A DNA stretch of 10,118 bases from Amoeboradix gromovi (lineage: Eukaryota; Sanchytriomycota; Sanchytriomycetes; Sanchytriales; Sanchytriaceae): contig JADGIF010000360.1 in NCBI GenBank assembly GCA_018985225.1, positions 1-10,118 of the forward strand, in the 5' to 3' direction. The position numbers and the translations under genes are program-made. The notes below the pieces were generated by a model. It had not been told where the DNA came from. It did not search any database and saw only the letters and a list, made by a program, of their open reading frames with translations. Shown piece by piece: positions 7,294 through 10,118 of this stretch (positions within the stretch are counted from its first letter, which is position 1; each line of letters starts with the position of its first letter).

Positions 7294-8169
7294 ATGTCTA
7301 TTCAAACGATACCACCTTTTTCTTTTTTGAGGTTGAACTTGCACAATTTACCACTTCATGTTATTGGTACGTTGGATCTGCCAGCTTATGGACAGCTGAT
7401 GAGCATTCAGGAGAGTTTTTGTGTATGTCAGATTATAATGCCGATTAGTTTTCATTCCGTTCCAAATACCCAGATTGTTCTGATTCCATTGAGTAATGTT
7501 AATCCAATACAATTCAATGACTTGCCAACAAAGTATCAGGAGAGCGTAAAAAAATCAAAGTCGATTTTAAGAGAATTTTACCATTGGACTGAGGATAAAC
7601 CTGGTAGTAGTCTCGTGCCTTTGAGCAACTACTCTCATGATGATAAAAACCATATGTCAAACAAAAAAAAAGGATTGGAGTCTGGGAAAAAAGATTTATA
7701 TAGCTATTACTTATTTAATGCGCTTTTAAATACTAACCCCCATTTGCAATGGAATGAAGGAAATATGGTTATCGGATCTGCTGAAATACCGCCACCTTTC
7801 ACTAAAGCAGTGAGCAAAAAAGAGAATGATTTTGCTGTAGATCGCATACAGGCTATGCTAGATGCTGCACACAACCATGCAAGAATAATGATGGAAAAGC
7901 ATAACGAGTTCTCTCTTGGGAAGAAATCCTCCACAACCTGGGCTGGTTTGGTTAAACAATCGTCGCCCTCAACAGTATCTCCAGCACAACCGCTTGATAG
8001 CAGTCCCGAGTCGATGGAGACTGCAAACACTTCAGTTGATGAGAAAAAGAAGAAGCCTTATAAAAAGAGGTTTAATAAGCAAAAGAGCGAAGACAGGTTT
8101 GAAAGCAGTAGAGGCACAGAAAGAAGAGGAAGAGCTCGTGGAAGAGGCAGAGGATTTTCGGATAAGTAA
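7294..8169 (+). CDS. LSM12: LSM12-like protein (LSm plus AD domain) with an RGG tail
   Basis: This is a 291-residue protein. LSM12 proteins bind RNA and the ataxin-2/Pbp1 system in the cytoplasm and stress granules. Residues about 8-72 fit a divergent LSm domain: VIGTL (23-27) as the Sm1 turn and TQIVLIPLSNV (59-69) as the Sm2 strand. Residues about 134-205 fit the LSM12 AD (anticodon-binding-like) domain: YLFNALLNTNPHLQW (139-153), NMVIGSAEIPPPF (157-169) and the closing helix AVDRIQAMLDAAHNH. These correspond to the W, ivV---v-I-PPY and V-k-ve positions of yeast and human LSM12. The tail is unusual: Ser/Pro-rich with TTWAGLV (214-220), then a lysine run (251-263), then an RG/RGG tract (273-287). 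Known LSM12s are about 190-195 residues and, as I recall them, lack this tail. The start is chosen because the LSm fold begins about 20 residues in, as in yeast. A polyadenylation-like AATAAA lies just after the stop (8173-8178). The assignment rests on motif order only. Confidence 0.65.
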   Translation: MSIQTIPPFSFLRLNLHNLPLHVIGTLDLPAYGQLMSIQESFCVCQIIMPISFHSVPNTQIVLIPLSNVNPIQFNDLPTKYQESVKKSKSILREFYHWTEDKPGSSLVPLSNYSHDDKNHMSNKKKGLESGKKDLYSYYLFNALLNTNPHLQWNEGNMVIGSAEIPPPFTKAVSKKENDFAVDRIQAMLDAAHNHARIMMEKHNEFSLGKKSSTTWAGLVKQSSPSTVSPAQPLDSSPESMETANTSVDEKKKKPYKKRFNKQKSEDRFESSRGTERRGRARGRGRGFSDK

Positions 8170-8223
8170 TTAAATAAACAACGTTTTTGTTCTTATTGAA
8201 GACTTGTTTTTTGAAACTTTAGT

Positions 8224-9486
8224 ATGAATCTTGTTAATTGCTCATTGGATGAGGTCAACAAACTAGCAGAATGGCACCAAAACGAAGCCAAAATAGCAAA
8301 ACAGTCTATTCCCAAACTGGTAAGTCAGCATTATCAACATTTGTTGTACATAGATACAAAACCTTTGCAATGGCTTCCAATTGATGCCAAATCTGTACCC
8401 CACAAAAAAGATAGTTTTGTTGATTTTATTATCAGTGCGTGCCTGCATGAGCGGCATTGGATTAAGCATTATAAACGCGAGATTCAAAATGAGCTGCTAA
8501 CTAGACTATCGAATTGTCCATTCAACACCACGGTGTCCTTGTATCCTAGTCATCAAACTACAATTGATCTTTTTTTAGCGTTGATGTTCTTAAATAAATG
8601 GTCTCTGGCGGATTGCTGGCTGTATATCGTATCACTTATTAGCATTTTAGAATTGCCAAAGCTACTCAACATCATTAAATGGAGCAGTTATTTTGATGCA
8701 AAAAGCAAGAGCAACTTATACAATCAAGCTTTGAGGTATAAAGAGTTCATTCAAATACCTTTTGCTCAATTTGATTTAGAATTAAAGTTGGACCATTCGT
8801 GGCAACTATCGCCGGAGAAGGACCCAAATGTAGCAATTAGCTTACTCTCCAAAATAAAGAACGAAATCGGTAATATGCCTCTAATACTCAGCAACATAAA
8901 TGATCTGTTAAAGTCCATTCAAACAGAGATTATGAATCTTTTAAAGAATTCTATATTTCAAACTAGTTTATTTGCACCAGATACCACCAATATTCAGAGA
9001 TGGGATCAATTCGCAACTAACTTAGCCTCTATGTTTAAAAACGTAGATTACGATCGCTACAAAGGAGAGCTGAACAAGTCGATTACCGAATGGTCCAGTA
9101 CATTAAAAGAACAGGAATTATTTAAACTTTACTTCTCGCTACCCATTATTAGGGAGTTCATTAGATTTCCAAGTTCTAACTCATTCGAATCTTCAGAAAA
9201 GGAACCCTGGGTTTTTGACTTAGTCGACAATCCTTGTAGGTTTCCATACATTCCAGCACCAATACAGTTGGACGGATTCAAACAATTTGAATTGACAGAA
9301 TTCCAGCAGGATACAGAGTTTCCCATAACAACATATCGTGAATTCGCCCAGGTGCCGGTACTCAAGCAAACAAATCGAAGCCCGCCAACCTCAACCTCGT
9401 TCTCTAAATCAATGAGTATTGAAAGAGTGACTCAGTCCTTCCAGAAACCATCGATATTTAAATACGCAAAGTCAATGTTTGATTAA
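8224..9486 (+). CDS. unrecognised 420-residue protein
   Basis: I do not recognise this protein. It starts 54 bases after the LSM12-like stop, with A at -3 of the ATG. Residues 1-100 are charged and helical (HERHWIKHYKREIQNELL at 75-92). Residues 112-152 are strongly hydrophobic (LFLALMFLNKW, CWLYIVSLISILELPKLL); they could be one or two membrane helices or the buried core of a helical domain, and interior charged residues favour the latter. A helical, partly coiled-coil stretch follows at about 203-242 and 275-312. The C-terminal 100 residues are low in helix and rich in Pro, Phe and Ser (PYIPAPIQLD, NRSPPTSTSF), probably disordered. No catalytic or binding motif is visible. Length, base use and close packing match the neighbours, so it is very likely a real gene. 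An AATAAAT follows the stop directly. Its function cannot be inferred from position. Confidence 0.85.
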   Translation: MNLVNCSLDEVNKLAEWHQNEAKIAKQSIPKLVSQHYQHLLYIDTKPLQWLPIDAKSVPHKKDSFVDFIISACLHERHWIKHYKREIQNELLTRLSNCPFNTTVSLYPSHQTTIDLFLALMFLNKWSLADCWLYIVSLISILELPKLLNIIKWSSYFDAKSKSNLYNQALRYKEFIQIPFAQFDLELKLDHSWQLSPEKDPNVAISLLSKIKNEIGNMPLILSNINDLLKSIQTEIMNLLKNSIFQTSLFAPDTTNIQRWDQFATNLASMFKNVDYDRYKGELNKSITEWSSTLKEQELFKLYFSLPIIREFIRFPSSNSFESSEKEPWVFDLVDNPCRFPYIPAPIQLDGFKQFELTEFQQDTEFPITTYREFAQVPVLKQTNRSPPTSTSFSKSMSIERVTQSFQKPSIFKYAKSMFD

Positions 9487-9492
9487 ATAAAT

Positions 9493-9675
9493 TTACTTCA
9501 TTCTTATATCTCTATGGCAGTCAACAAGATCTTTGCGTATATTCCAACATTTTAACGAATCTTGTTCCTTGTTTAGGTAGCATAATTCTAGTTGTTTTTT
9601 AAATAAATTACACTGGCTCTTGGCTAAATTCTCTTTCATTTCATATTCATCAACTACCTGCGCAAGTGTAGACAT
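9493..9675 (-). CDS. small twin CX9C (CHCH) protein of the mitochondrial intermembrane space
   Basis: This is a 60-residue protein with cysteines at 22, 32, 43 and 53, giving CX9C-X10-CX9C on two predicted helices (QCNLFKKQLELC and KCWNIRKDLVDC). This is the CHCH hairpin, whose members are imported and oxidised by the Mia40/Erv1 relay and mostly serve cytochrome c oxidase or other respiratory assembly. The spacing is the same as in COX23/CHCHD7, but the other residues do not decide between that family and CMC-type, COA4-type or COX19-type members, so no symbol is given. There is no N-terminal presequence, as usual for Mia40 substrates. It converges on the 420-residue gene with only 6 bases between the stop codons, so the two 3' UTRs must overlap. 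It is the only feature in the window that speaks for a respiring mitochondrion. Confidence 0.78.
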   Translation of the reverse strand: MSTLAQVVDEYEMKENLAKSQCNLFKKQLELCYLNKEQDSLKCWNIRKDLVDCHRDIRMK

Positions 9676-9739
9676 TTAGAAATCCTTGTTTTAAAGTTTA
9701 TGGGACAAATTCTACAAAAATGAGACAACTGGGAAAACA

Positions 9740-10035
9740 CTGTAAAACGTAGACTGAATAACTTACAGAAGGACCGTATTTTACCATCTAGTCATTAGAT
9801 AAAATTACTTGTAGTTCTTTGACAAATGGATCTTTTGCTGCTAGACCCTAGTCAAAGATTTAAAAAAAATAAGCAGTTCTTTATGTCATTGTAAGGTTTT
9901 TATGTACACTCTGTAACGGAACTAGTCTGGAAACCGGATAACTTTAAGTTAACTTGTATAACATAGACCAGGTAAAGAGTATGTCTAATTCCAAGTGGGA
10001 CACCAAATATAAAAACTAGACTAACTCGTTTTTAA
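9740..10035 (+). pseudogene. second decayed copy of the left-edge repeat, opposite strand
   Basis: This segment aligns by eye with the minus strand of 1-350. Matching blocks in the same order are ACGT..TGAAT..(C)GTATT (near 9749-9782); GAACTAGTCTGGAAACCGGATAA (9919-9941) against 162-139; GACCAGGT near 9966-9973; TAATTCC; and CAAGTGGGACA plus seven bases plus TAAAAACTAGACTA (9992-10023) against 80-49. Small indels and stops break any long frame, so this copy looks dead. A two-exon reading (ATG at 9826, GTAAGG donor at 9891, TCTAAT branch and AAG acceptor at 9995, stop at 10035; 34 residues ending IKTRLTRF) is possible but weak. The 340 bases from 9676 also have to hold the promoter of the twin CX9C gene. 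Confidence 0.45.
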
Positions 10036-10117
10036 AGGTGTACCATACGGAGGATATGCTATCATTAATAAAAGATCTTCTATTATACCAATTTTCTTTC
10101 ATTACTTTCAATCCCCT
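10016..10117 (-). other. open frame entering from the right edge, ends at TAG
   Basis: A frame is open on the minus strand from the window edge for 33 codons to TAG at 10018-10016 (pieces KVMKENWYNRRSFIND and SVWYTFKNELV). Its rich use of Trp, Tyr and Arg is protein-like, so it may be the C-terminus of a gene outside the window. Its last codons overlap the repeat 19-mer, which at the other copies appears to derive from plus-sense coding DNA relative to this one. The frame may therefore be accidental. No family is recognised. Confidence 0.25.
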
Positions 10118-10118
10118 C

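Noticed and set aside
7707-8173. Overlapping frames on both strands inside the LSM12-like gene (7707-8030 minus, 7916-8173 plus)
   Set aside because: The main frame holds the AD-domain motifs and RGG tail; the others have no motif and are shadows.
8263-9365. Minus-strand frames inside the 420-residue gene (8263-8487, 9129-9365)
   Set aside because: They are antisense to a long well-formed frame and have no recognisable content.

Overview
The window looks like nuclear DNA of a small, AT-rich, gene-dense eukaryote, most probably a fungus. The evidence is a tRNA with no encoded CCA and internal Pol III promoter boxes, a probable spliceosomal intron with a CTAAC branch point, a SKI3-type and an LSM12-type protein, a citrate synthase relative of the peroxisomal type, and a twin CX9C protein of the mitochondrial intermembrane space. 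I cannot name the species or even the phylum. Apart from one probable 20-base intron the genes appear uninterrupted.

Layout. Bases 1-1740 are gene-poor: a decayed repeat or pseudogene copy at the left edge (minus strand), an elongator tRNA-Met (974-1046, minus), a further repeat fragment just upstream of that tRNA, and AT-rich sequence with nothing firm. Bases 1741-9675 are tightly packed: SKI3-like (minus), a citrate synthase-like gene (minus, ending 22 bases before the SKI3 start), a 144-base divergent promoter, LSM12-like (plus), a 420-residue protein I do not recognise (plus), and the small twin CX9C gene (minus), whose stop lies 6 bases from the stop of its convergent neighbour. Bases 9676-10118 hold a second decayed copy of the left-edge sequence, on the opposite strand.

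The genes are mostly unrelated housekeeping functions. The SKI3-like and LSM12-like products both belong to cytoplasmic mRNA metabolism, but nothing here shows that they are co-regulated.

The most unusual gene is the citrate synthase relative. It keeps the fold signatures, the catalytic aspartate and the C-terminal RPRQ-YTGYEKR motif. It has lost the histidines that bind oxaloacetate and drive catalysis, carries an insertion of roughly 27 residues, and has a coiled-coil tail whose last 39 residues are supplied through an apparent 20-base intron. I read it as a pseudoenzyme, probably structural or regulatory.

The second point of interest is the dispersed, decayed sequence family at both window ends and next to the tRNA. 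The left and right copies align by eye over about 300 bases with conservative codon changes.
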